This document shows positions 43,255-54,299 of a DNA stretch of 64,000 bases, piece by piece (the stretch's first letter is position 1; each line of letters begins with the position of its first letter). The translations under genes and the position numbers were made by a program. The DNA is from Heliopora coerulea (Eukaryota; Cnidaria; Anthozoa; Scleralcyonacea; Helioporidae), in the NCBI GenBank assembly GCA_030142905.1, contig JASJOG010000028.1:2108001-2172000 (forward strand). Direction: 5' to 3'. The notes under the pieces were generated by a model. The model did not search any database and had not been told where the DNA came from. It was given only the letters and a program-made list of their open reading frames with translations.

Positions 43255-43954
43255 CTTTTAGTTCATTTTCCAATACCAGAAATTGCCGACAAAATGGCGG
43301 ACAGGAATTCCATCGGTGCTTTAAAGATGGCTGCTTATATAATAGTAAAATGTATGGAGTAAAAAAGAAAAAGCCAAAATTTCCATACTTTAATAGTTCG
43401 CCAACTACTTGCCGACCTCTCAATGGAAAGAACATTTACTGCAGTATTCATAAGTCATTTTTATATAAATTTGAGCATCACACGGTCTGCCAACTCCGCG
43501 TTTATAGAGGTCATAAAACAGCTCCTTAAACTCTATAATTTCCTCACAAACGGGACGAATTGCTAACCTTCTCGACCGTCCTATAGACTTTGTTTACGTC
43601 GGTTCCCTGGTGCCGACCTCGCAAAAGATTGCCAGATGTTTACACTTTCCAAGGTTAAAAATATCCGGTTGTATAAGCTTTCCGCCGTTCTGCCAAATTT
43701 ACTTGAAAAGACCACAAATTCAAGATTACTGTCTTTATCCAAGGTGAACGGAAACCGCCATTTCTGCTTGGAAATCGTCGCCATAAACAAGGCTTTCTCT
43801 TCGATTTTCAATGATTTCGGCCGCCATTTTTGGCTGATAACCTGGCTTTTTTATTGGAAGAACGCTGGATAGCTGTAACGTGGACTCCTTAATTATAACC
43901 CGGTGCTGTCCGCGCTGCAAAAATTATATTTTCCACGTGTTTCCTTAAAGGAAA
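43255..43954. other. No gene seen
   Basis: Contains several AATGGCGG, GCCGCCATTT and CGCCATTTC strings, which often occur near animal promoters. It lies immediately upstream of the ORF at 43955, so part may be its leader, but no motif is decisive. Confidence 0.3.
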
Positions 43955-44632
43955 ATGTCTTCTTTCCTTAGTGAGTATGAAAAGCTAACGATCGACCAAA
44001 AATTAAATGTCGTTAATCCTCCGCTTTCTTACATAAGACAGCAAAATGTTGATCGCTTTTCAATAGCTTTAGCAGTGGAGATTCCCTACCCTTTGCTACA
44101 GCTATGGTATAACATAGTCAGTCACGAAACCGAAGCTGATCAGGGTACTTCTGCAGATTACCTTGATCTGTTGAATTGTTGGATCCCAAACAAATGGTTC
44201 CAGATTAGCAGGGAGACAGGATTTCGGATCCAGGGAAGACTCCAACGCGAGGCAAGCTCAGTTGTCTCAAAATGTAAGAGAGCAACTGGTAGTAGGAGAA
44301 AGCAAGAGCTCAGTAACTGTGTCTTCACACTGAGCATTTTAGTTAGTGAGTTAGTGTCTATTGGAAAGATGGAGGATGATTTACAACAAGCTAATTTAGC
44401 TTTAGAATAGTAGCCTAAGAAGTGTAGAGATTTACAGCAAGAGAAAGAGAGTCTGTTAAAGGAAATGAATGACACCAAAGAAAAGAAAGATGCAGAGATA
44501 GATAGTCTTAACAGAGAGCTATCAGAATACATCCAGCAAATAGAAGAATTAAATGAGACTAGCACACCAAATTATGGAAAAACAATTGCACAGCTATCCG
44601 AAAGGCAGAGGCTAAGAAGAATTAAGAACCCT
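43955..44632 (+). pseudogene. Coiled-coil repetitive protein fragment, fused to DIRS-like RT
   Basis: From ATG 43955 (MSSFLSEYEKLTIDQKLNVV) the ORF is open to 44410, where two stops interrupt it. The same frame then continues through a strong coiled coil (KESLLKEMNDTKEKKDAEID ... LNRELSEYIQQIEELNE) to SERQRLRRIK at 44628. Directly after, the same frame enters DIRS RT sequence. The N-terminal half has alternating hydrophobic helices (LLQLWYNIV, YLDLLNCWI). I do not recognise the family with certainty. It may be ORF1 of the DIRS-like element or an unrelated repetitive gene broken by it. Confidence 0.5.
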
Positions 44633-47004
44633 TCAAAATGTGGCAAATTCCTCTTGATACCAGGCGATTTCATGACGAAAATAGACTTGAAAGATGCATA
44701 TTATTCAATGCCCGTTCATCGAAGTTCGCAGATACCTTCGCTTCAAGTTCAACAATTCGACCTTCGAGTTCCAATGCCCACCGTTAGACCTCTCCTCTGC
44801 CCCTCGAGACTTCACGAAGATTTTGAAAGCAGTCGTAGCACGAATACGTTCCATGGGTATTTGGATCGTTATTTTTCTGGACGACATTGTGAATATGCAT
44901 CAAGACAAGGCCAGTCTTCAGAATATCTTGAACCAAATAGAGACTTTCCTGACAAACGGGGGCTTTATCATGATACAGATGATGAGCTCACCTTGCCCCA
45001 CCCAACACATTGTCTTTCTAGAAGTTGTTCTGAATTCTACCTACATGTCAATTTCGCTTCCAGAAGAAAACTTGACAGCAATCGATCAGAGCAATCATCA
45101 GATTTTACTGACTGGCCGAACCTCTTTGCGAGAGCTCACAACTCCCCTGGGGAGAATGAGCTACGCTTCCCAGACGGGAATTTGTACCGCTTCTCTACAA
45201 TACCAGTCTCTACAGAAGAATCGCATAGATTCTCTTCACCACTGGGGCTTCAATGGCATGACCAGATCAATTGAGCTCCCGAGCAAAGCCCTACAAGACC
45301 TGCAGTGGTGATCACAGCGCGGGAAAACCACTCCAATGGTCAAGCAATCAACCTCTCCTTTACGACCTAATGATAAGGACGGATAGATCTTTCAGAGGCT
45401 GGGGAACAACTTGCGAAGGGCAGGGAGCCAGAGGAAGCTGGGATTCGACAGAGTCCAAACAACACATCGCTGTCTCAGAACTGAAATCTGGCTACCTTTC
45501 CCTACAGTCCTTCTTCAGCCAGAGGAATCAAGCACCAAAACACTACTAGAGATAGACAACACCACAGCAGTGGCTTATGTCAACAAACGGGGGGAACACA
45601 CTCTCCAGCTCTCTCGAGTTTAAACATTCAAATATGAGATTATGTCCTGAAAAAATACTCTTGGATGACTGCCCCGTCACATCCCGGGGGTTCTCAACAT
45701 AGAAGCGGACGCTGCCCCGAGAGAGTTCAATCTCCGCACAGAATGGATGTTGGACAGGACTAACATCTTCAAAGAGATAGCTTGACCCCTTCGGGTTCCA
45801 GAAATAGACCTATTCGCTTCCCGCCTGAACCGCCAAGTACCGACCTACATATCACGTGTTCCTGATCCGGGAGCATTAACAATTGACGCTTTCCAGCAGA
45901 AATGAAACGAGCGGAAGAGCAACATCCACCAGCCAGTGATACTCTTATCCCGTGTTCTCCAGAAAGTGATTTGACTGCTCAACCAGGAGTCTCTGCTGAC
46001 CTTGCCAGTCGAGAAAGAAACGGCACACCCACTGTGGCGATAACTCAATTTAACGGCATGGTCAATATCAGGCAACGTTACCAAACGGCAGGCTTTCCAT
46101 CCCAAGTTGTCAGAATCCCACGGTCATCCTGGACAGAATCATTTCAAAAACGATCCAGTAACCCATGGTGCCAGTGGTGCGTTGGTCATGGACTGTGTCC
46201 AATTTCGGCACCTGTAACAGAGGAGCTGTTTTCTAGCTGAGTTAGCGAGCAGGGGACTTGAATTGAGGGCTATTGCCGTATGCAAATCAGCTATATCGTA
46301 GACATATGACCACATCGGTCAGCCCTCCCTTGGGGATTTACCAATCGTATCTCGTTTCATGAAAGGTATCTTTCACGACAACCCTCCACAGCCTAGGCTC
46401 TGCTCAACATGGAAAGTAAAGAATGCTCTTGAATTTGCCTGTTTCTGAACACCTGTCGAATCTCTATCCCGAAAACAGGTATCATTGAAACTCACGCTGT
46501 TACTAGCCTTAACTTCAGCAGCTAGGGCGAATGAACTAGTAAAACTGAACTTGGACTTTGTTACAGAAATGGAAGAATCTTTGGAATTTATAATCCCATC
46601 ACATGTTAAGACAGCTAGACCGGGTCACCCTCCCCGGAGAATCCTCCCCATTTACCCCAGCAACCCAGGCATCTTTGTTGTATGAACCTTGGGGTCTACA
46701 GAGATACAACACAAACCATACGCAAATCTTGCAAATTGCTGTTCTTATATCAATCTTCACGAAGAAATCTATAGGCTCTCGGTGGCTAAGAACTGCTTTA
46801 TCGTTAGCTGGTATTGATGTTCATTTTGCCGGCCATTCCACGAAGAGAGCTTCAATAACCTCAATCGCAGAAGCAGGACTCCTTCTCGAAAAAATTATGG
46901 AAGCGGCCGACTGGGCCTCTTCCATAACATTTAAACAATTCTATTATAAACTATCTTCTCAAGGCGACTCCGCGAGGATGGTTTTGAACAATTTAACGAC
47001 TTAA
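44633..47004 (+). pseudogene. DIRS-like retrotransposon: RT, RNase H, tyrosine recombinase
   Basis: RT (44663-45311, one frame change near 44700): DFMTKIDLKDAYYSMPVH, YLRFKF, FQCPPLDLSSAPRDFTKI, VIFLDDIV (catalytic Asp pair near 44880) and LPEENL. RNase H-like region (45370-45640): TDRSFRGWG, WDSTESKQHI and EIDNTTAVAYVNKRG. A connection region with DLFASRLN-type sequence (about 45810) contains stops. The tyrosine recombinase (46470-47004) shows TSAARANELVKL (first catalytic Arg), then after a frame change GHSTKRASI (His box, with Lys at the usual Arg position) and FKQFYYK (Tyr). DIRS elements integrate with this recombinase in place of an integrase. Several stops and shifts make it dead. Confidence 0.82.
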
Positions 47005-47040
47005 ATTACTCGGTGTAAGACATATCTACACAGGTATCTT

Positions 47041-47530
47041 TCATGTTTGTATTGTTCGTGTTAAAGGCTTTGTATTAAAGAGATTAAACTGATGAAATAC
47101 TCGTGCCAGTAACTCTTTGTAATCTGTATTCGTATTGTGAGTATCAGTCAGAGAAGGAGTGAGGGAGAACTTATATTTCCCCCGAAGATTATCTACTAAC
47201 CTGAAAGGTAGATTTAGTTCTTCGAACTCCTTCGGAGACTGATGTGAGCAAAACATTCCCCACCTGATTGTTACTCATATCTTTCATACAATTTTTACTT
47301 TCTATTCCTATCACTCCAATCCCTACTAGCTACTGATTACTCGTATTTACATAATCTCAGCTTCACTCATTCAGAGGAACTCAGCACATGCGTACAGTCT
47401 TTTCTTAAAAAGTGGTTCCCAGACCTTACGTCGCTCGAGTCTGCATTAGTATTGTTCGTATCAGTCACCGAAAGAGTTCGGAGAAATAAATCTCCCTATT
47501 AAGGTAAATATAGATAACCTTCCAGAGAAA
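47041..47530. repeat. DIRS-like 3' terminal region with inverted internal repeat
   Basis: Two related strings in opposite orientation: minus-strand CGAAGAACTAAATCTACCTT (plus about 47206-47225) and plus-strand GGAGAAATAAATCTCCCT (about 47480-47497). Each is preceded in its own direction by a cluster of TATTGTTCGTATCAGTCA-type sequence. DIRS elements carry inverted terminal and internal complementary repeats used to circularise cDNA, so this fits. Exact limits are not resolved. 47530-47640 shows nothing further. Confidence 0.45.
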
Positions 47531-47639
47531 TAAAATTTGCTGATATCTTATTAGTATTTTCTATTTGCAAAACACTAGGAAGACGAAAAAAGACCTTATG
47601 AGCCATATTCCCAAGAAAAAATAAGACATATTAAGCGAA

Positions 47640-50600
47640 GATATGTTAAGATGAGATATACTAAACATTCGCTCACTAAGAAATGTTGTTCACCTTACTA
47701 AAGTAAGGGAACTTATAAACTTAAACAAAAAAGATGTCCTCACAATTTCCGAAACATGGTTAAATTCAACAGTATAAATGGAGAAATCACCATAGAAGAT
47801 TATAAGATTCTTAGACTTGATCGATTCCATAAAAAGGCAGTAGCGTCTGTGTAAAAAGGAAGAATGATATTAAAAGCCCGTTTTAAAAGATCTATCACAA
47901 ATGTCCGAATCTAATTTCCATCAACTCTGGTTAAGTCTCCAAAGTAAGAAAAACAAGTCCATCATTCTTTGCGTGACACACCGAGCAAATGACTGTCCTC
48001 TGAATTGTTTGGAGGATTTCTTTAAGCCCAACTATGTTCAGGCTTTAACTATGAACAAATCGATTTTCGTGTTCGCAGACGTAAATTGCAATATACTGAA
48101 GGATGACCCTGATTATAAAGCAGTAGCAGAGGTCTCTACCGAATTAAATCTCAAACACAACATTAAAACCCCAACTAGAATAATAGATACCTCTCAATCA
48201 CTTATTGATATTATCCTAGTCTCAAATACAGCTTTTGTACTGGAGGGTGGTGTCCTCAATACAATAATCAGTGATCACCTAGCAGTATACGCCTTAATTG
48301 AATTGAAAGCTCCAAAGATGCCACCCCGTTATATTAGAGCGAAGAGTTATAAAAACTATAATCCTTGATTATTTCCTTTGGCCTCACCAACATATCAAAC
48401 TGCGTGTTATCGATATTTTAAGACACGGACATTAACATGAAACTAGAAATCTTTAATGATGTTCTTAACCCACCTCTTGATGTATATGCACCAGTAAGAA
48501 CTTGTAAGGTACGTGGTCGACCATGTCCATATATCTCGAATGAAATAAAAGAACTTATGAAATCCAGGGGCTTACTTCACCGCCGGTTTCGGCAGACACA
48601 TGATAAAAGAGACTGGAAGTTTATAAGGAAGTTCGCAATATGATAAAAACCAAAATCAAGAATGCAGCGAGAAACCACAACTTTAATGAAGTAAAAGAAC
48701 ATAAGAATAGCTCAGGTTCTCTTTGAAACATAATCAATAACATTATCCCTTCAACAGAAAAGGAAACACATGTCTATAATAAAGATCAAAAGTCAGTTGC
48801 AGAAGATTTCAATGAGTTCTTCACTTCTGTGGGAAGGAATGCTGCCGTGAAGGCAGCAACCTTAGCCAAAGACTACGACAACGTACTATCAAATCCTCTT
48901 TCAGATTTAATTACTTATTAGCCGGATCAACAGTTGAATTTCGGACCTGTGTCTTGTACTGAAGCTCAATATATTCTGACTATGCCAAGCAATAAATCAT
49001 CTGGTCCGGATTAAATAAACATGCGCGTTGTCAAAGATTGTCTTCCAGTCATTTTGGATCCTCTTACGCACATAATAAACTGTTCTTTTATCACGAGCAA
49101 GTTCCCTGACTTATAGAAGATATCTAGCACTGGTAAAGGATGGAGACCATGAGGTTGCTTCAAAGAATCAACTCCTTTTGCTTCTTATAATTATATCAAA
49201 AGTCAGCGAAAAAGTTATTCTGGATCAATTCAGTTTATGTCTAACAGAGTACCATCGTGTATCAGCACATCAAAGCGGTAATAAAAGACTCTATTCTACA
49301 GAAACTCTAAACATCCTGGTTAGCGACACCATGTTGGATGCCGTTGATAAAAAGATGGTAACAGGGCTCATCTTACTAGATTTGCTCAGAGCTTTTGACA
49401 GTGTTAGCCACTCAATTTTATTAAAAAATTGAATTGTGTTGGCGCATCTCCTGAATCTGTCAAATGGTTTATGAGCTATCTGTCAGGGAGATCTCAGTAC
49501 GTGCTCATTGGATCAGCTAGGACTTCAGCTCTTCCTATTACTCATGGCGTACCGCAAGGCAAAATATCACCGCTTTTGTACTGCATTTACGTAAATGATC
49601 TACAATCTACCACACAATCAAGTAATCTTGACTCATATGTAGACGACTCAAAACTTTATCAAACGTTTTCTATAAAAGACATGGAACAGACAACTATCAA
49701 TCTTGAGGAAGACCTTCACAAAGCCGCTAATTGGGGATTAGAACACCAATTATTAATCAATCCTGATAAAACTGAATTTCCTCTTGTTGGTTCCAGGCCC
49801 ACGTTACAGAATTCACCAATAGAAATGATAATAGACTTTTTGGGAAAGGTCATAAAACCCGTTCTGTCAGCCAAAGATTTGGGACTTAATTTCGATTCAT
49901 ACCTATCGTATGACGAACACATTCCTAAATTGGCCTCGTGGTGCATGAATAAGCTATGCCAGATTAACCTCGTCAAGGATAGTCTCGATAATGAAACCTT
50001 ATTATTAGTCATCGAAACATTTGTAATCAATTAACTTTTGTATTGCTCCACAGTTTGATCGAACACTTCAACTAAGAACATAAAGAAACTTTAAGCAGTA
50101 CAGGACTGTGTTTGTAGGATCATTACACATACCAGAAAGTTTGATCGCGTTACACCAGCCTTGCGTGAGCCTAATTGGCTGCTTGTTGAACAATTGTTAT
50201 TGTACGGGGATACTGTAATGGCCTATAAATGTTTCAACGCTCTAGCACCAAATTATTTGGTAAACAAGTTTACCAAGCGTTCGGACATACATAATTTCCC
50301 GACAAGAAACCATCATATTTTGGATATTCTATTTTAAAAGCATTTTCAGGGCAAAGAACATTCTATTACAGAGCAGTGAAAATATGACATGATTGAGATG
50401 ACGATCTCAAAAAGACCACAAAGCTTACCAAATTTAAGAGAAAACTCAAAGAACAATTATTAAGGAAATCTTATGGTACGTTGTAACTATTTTAGAGTAT
50501 ATTATCTTTTTACTTACTTGACCTAAAAATACAATTTCTTAGATACATTCGATGTAAGTAGTTCAGGACCTTTTTAACATTTTAGGCATTGTAATTGTGT

Positions 50601-50731
50601 GTTGAAAAGGCCTGAGTTTCCATGTTTATGGAAGTTTGTTTATACCCGTTATCAACACGAAATATAGTATTAATGAATGAATGAATGAATGAATGAATGA
50701 ATGAATGAATGAATGAATGAATGAATGAATA
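47640..50731 (+). pseudogene. CR1/L2-type LINE of a third family, decayed, with (GAAT)n tail
   Basis: The endonuclease begins near 47660 (NIRSL-type), with LTISETWLNS near 47735 (catalytic Glu). The ORF 47901-48368 holds ADVNCNIL and SDHLAVYALI. A linker with stops includes VRGRPCPYIS (about 48510). RT: SSGPD (about 48990), ISKVSEKVI, LLDLLRAFDSV, GVPQGKISPLLYCIYVNDL and YVDDSKLY (catalytic site near 49640; Val in place of Ala), then a thumb region to 50034. A decayed C-terminus follows, with a 3' end at about 50580-50670 and a pure GAAT/AATG tail at 50672-50730. Many stops; 5' truncated. Confidence 0.85.
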
Positions 50732-50769
50732 TATGGGGATAAGTCATATTTAAATTGTTGTTTTTGTCA

Positions 50770-51310
50770 CCCCTGGATGAAAAGTTAATGGCGGGAATAA
50801 ACAAACTCCTGTCAGAAAAGTGGTTGATACCACAGGCAAACGTGCACGTTTGAAACCTGCACAAAGGTGAAGAAAATTGCACTTCAGACGATAATTTACA
50901 GATAGCAGGAAAAGATCTTTGAACGTGTTACACTTTTAACTAACTACTCCGTAAAAATCAGTTATAATTGACACTTTATCATGTTAGAGTAATTTTGTTA
51001 TATTTTATTAATTTATGCAAAATTGATATGACCCAGAACAAGATTAGCGATGGGAATCCACAGAGGCCCTTACCCGTGAAGTGACCACGAATAACTTAAG
51101 AATCTGTCCGTCGTGTCTTTTAGTTGGAGTGCAGAATTTGGTTATAAAAGATACTTCTAACATACTTAAAAATTTTCTTCGTAGTCACATGACGAGGCAT
51201 GAATACGCCCATCCTGCTAAGTTAATGCAAGTTTTGAACATCCAAACTTCATACTGTTACTTCAAACATCAACATTCATACGTTTTCTTTATTCATTATT
51301 CTCTGCTGGC
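50770..51310 (+). repeat. 5' flank repeat of the acyltransferase-like family
   Basis: Same unit as at 34.79-35.3 kb and at 18.9-25.2 kb (CAGATAGCAGGAAAAGATCT, AACAAGATTAGCGATGGGAA, then a CATCCAAACTTCATACTGTTAC string), ending about 170 bp before the start codon at 51481. Confidence 0.65.
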
Positions 51311-51480
51311 CGAATGTCTTAGTTTTTAAGAGAACTGAGTTCATATGAATTCTTAGGAGTTTGGTATCACATGACTTCTTTGTGCAAGCGACTTCTTCCT
51401 CTTCAGATTACACCGTTGATTTCACCATTTCCAACGCGCTCATAAGCAAGTGCTATTACTTGGCGCAAGAGATTTGTAAA

Positions 51481-52986
51481 ATGTCCTTCAATAATGGATT
51501 CTTTCCCATATGTTTTGTTTTGGTTTGTGCTATTCTACTTTATAAGCTCATGAAAAAGATGACCAGATCCACAAAAGTGGCCCGCAAAAGACGACATAAA
51601 ACGATGCGACCTCTCGATAAATCAGAGACGACGATGGAGCTGTTGAAAGAACAGGATGGTCCAGTGAATTTATGTTTGATTTTCTCGCTTAAATCGGAGC
51701 CGCTGCTGTTGAAAAAGTACGTCTACGATGTCCTTGTCCTCATATCGAAGCGACAGCCCATGCTCAGGGCAATTATTACTTCATTATCAACTTCAGTTGC
51801 CGATAAATATTTCGAAGTCGTTAACGACATTAATATTGATTTCACAACCTCTGATGTTAAAGGTCGTGAATGGCAAGATGTGTCGTATGATTTTACGTCC
51901 TCTCCCCATGGATCTGGTGTATTGTGGCGCGCTGTGCTGCTACAAAAAGAATACATTCCCGATATTAATATTTATATTAACACAATATTGTTTAAATTTA
52001 GTCATTCGTGCATTGATGGAGTTTCTCTGATGAAATTTGGTAAGCAGTTACTTTATTATCTTAACGGTGTCGCTGATGGAACTTTAGGTACGGAGTCAAG
52101 CATAGAAAGTTTCGATCTGATGCTAAGCCTCCATGAAGTCATTCAGCAGAGACCATGGCGGGCTTGGCAGAAATATTTAGGAATTCCTGAAATATGGAAC
52201 GTGTTACTGAAGAATTTTGTTTGTATGTTCATGGAATTTAAGCGAAAGTGCCCGATATACGAGCGTTTTCCTCCATCATTTTTCCACGAAAGGTGACAAG
52301 AGAACAACAATTATCGTGAAAGTTTTCAGTGAGGATCAAACGTTAAAATTGGCAAACATTAGTAAACAAAGTGGTGTACTGTGACTGGAGCATTGATGGC
52401 TGCTGTTCACATATCTTTTTGCTGACTTGTTGGTGAAGATTTTCCATTGCCTGCCCAGTTAGAAAATGGTCTGGCTATCAATGGTCAATGGAATTGCGAG
52501 CCAAAACCACCAGAAGAATATCTTAGTCTGTATGCTTTAGGTCACATTGTCTTTATGCCATTTATTAAAAGGGATGTTGACTTTTGGCAGTTTGCTGAAG
52601 AAACTACCACAATGATTCACAACGCATTGAATAAGGAGTTACATATTGAACAAGCTCTTGCTATAATAAATGCATTTCGTGCTGAAGAGATGTGTAATGA
52701 ATTATATTCGTCATCCGATCCAGAATCTATAATGCGTTTGTCGACATGTAATGCTGTTTCCAATTTGGATTCGTTTAATTTTGGTAAAGGACAACATTAT
52801 AAATATGATGTTCATGAATGTCTGTTTACTGGTGTCATGGGAAAATCAGTTGGTGCATTTATCCATGCCATGACAACTGTAAATGACAAATTATCTTGGA
52901 TCATCTCGAGTTGTAGGTCTAGGGTAGAAGAGGATAAAGCACAACAGCTTGCAAAACTCTGTTTTAACTCTTTTAAAAAAAATTAA
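51481..52986 (+). pseudogene. HxxxDG acyltransferase-like protein, most complete copy
   Basis: Start at ATG 51481 (MSFNNGFFPICFVLVCAILL), matching the other copies and preceded by the shared AAGAGAT-TGTAAA leader. Domains in order: a signal-anchor (residues about 5-25), a basic segment, the N-terminal condensation-like subdomain (VNLCLIFSLKSEPLLLKKYV, ISKRQPMLRAII), HSCIDG (about 52003-52020), then a connecting helix (RPWRAWQKYL) and KRKCPIYERFPPSF. The frame is lost at about 52290-52450: two shifts and at least one stop where the 31.6-kb copy reads through. The C-terminal domain is open at 52447-52986 (PEEYLSLYALGH, VDFWQFAEE, ECLFTGVMGKS). The full-length protein would be about 490 aa. HxxxDG acyl transfer to an alcohol or amine is the likely ancestral activity; substrate unknown. 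Confidence 0.72.
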
Positions 52987-52989
52987 TTA

Positions 52990-53997
52990 AGTGGACTGAA
53001 CGGCAGTGTTGATGTCCAGAGTCCATCAAATCCTCATGTCAATTCAATGCTACTGAGCTTGAAGTGATTGAGTGCTATTCCAACTCGATGTTGATATACT
53101 TTTGCCATTATGACCAAAATACCACTTGTAAGTGTAAGATGCAAAAGTGGAATTTATTGAAAAATGTGAAGCAAATGAAGCAAATGTCGTACACTTACAG
53201 AAATTTTATATGCAATGTCATGTACGAAAAATAATATTTCATATGAGTATTTTTCATATATGAAACGAAAATTTTATATGTGAAGTTAATTTGGATTTGG
53301 GACTGTTCCATTTGATGTGTGAAATAGCTGCTTCGGAGACTAAGAATTGCATTTGAAAGCAATTCATTTGACATTTGAATTAGATGTTTCATATGTCAAA
53401 ATTTTCTGATTTCATGTGTTAAATAAAAGTTTCATACGTAAGAATTTTCCAGCTTCACATGTTTTTCCCAAGGGAAACGACATATGAAATTTTTGTGTGG
53501 ATAGTGTAAATTATTCACTAGTAAGAACTTGCTTTTCGTACTTAAATATAAGAACATATGAGTATCATTTAGTCATAGATTAAAAAGGGAAATTATTTTT
53601 GCGGGTTTCCATTCTGAAGTTGTTAAAAAAATTAAACTTACAGTAGTAACACATTGGTTCTTCGTGGTTAAGTCTCCCAGATACGTCATGTTAATATCAA
53701 GGCGTCGTAACATTCTGGGAGTAAATTCGGAATAAAACATACATAGTCATAGCTGCCCCGATGGGTGATTTTTTGATTGATGGGTGTACTTGTATAATTT
53801 CTCTTAATAAAGATTATCTAGCAAAATGTGCAGATTTTTCCTACAATTTCATGGCAGATATTTTGACGAGTACACCGTGGATACATTGCTGTTGCTGTGG
53901 CAACTCGAGTTTTCAATCGTACTTTACTTGTTTTGGAAATGCGAGAGGAATTGCTTTGATAAGTTTAAAGTTGTAATGCGTTGCTACGCTATTTTGA
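52990..53997 (+). repeat. 3' flank of acyltransferase-like family, copy 2
   Basis: Aligned with 38690-39790, including the cluster of TTTCATATGTGAAA-like motifs (53215-53500). The match ends at about 53997, exactly where PLE sequence begins, so the PLE fragment joined a pre-existing flank. Confidence 0.8.
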
Positions 53998-54290
53998 CGG
54001 ATATAAGGGAATTGAAGATATTCAAGTTAAGATAAAAGATGGAACGGATGTTGATGACCGTACGTTTAGAGAAGGGTTTTGGACTTATAAATTAGATACC
54101 TTTGTTCCGAAAGGTTTGAAGCTTAGGGATATCTTTTTATACCATGTTAATTGTAAAAATTGTTTTTGGTATAAATAGGGGCTCCTCACCTTGTAATTTG
54201 TATCCTTGATGAAAGTGCAGCACCCCGAAACGTTGGAGACGATGGAATAAAGATTTTAATCTGCGAGGTTTTATTAATTTCTTTAATACC
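53998..54290 (+). pseudogene. PLE 3' end fragment (GIY-YIG C-terminus plus 3' UTR)
   Basis: Encodes GIEDIQVKIKDGTDVDD, FREGFWTYKLDTFVPKG and LKLRDIF, the end of the GIY-YIG endonuclease, with the Glu in REGFW. The 3' untranslated part has the degenerate hammerhead-like string (TTGATGA, GTGCAGCAC stem region, CCCGAAACGTTGG) at about 54207-54236. It closely matches 62450-62760. Confidence 0.8.
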
Positions 54291-54299
54291 TGGAAGCTG

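Noticed and set aside
54200..54240. Active hammerhead at the PLE end near 54.2 kb (and at 62.65 and 63.75 kb)
   Set aside because: The stem and GAAACGTT remain, but the CTGANGA box is altered (TTGATGA with an extra base, or TTGACAA), so an active core cannot form.
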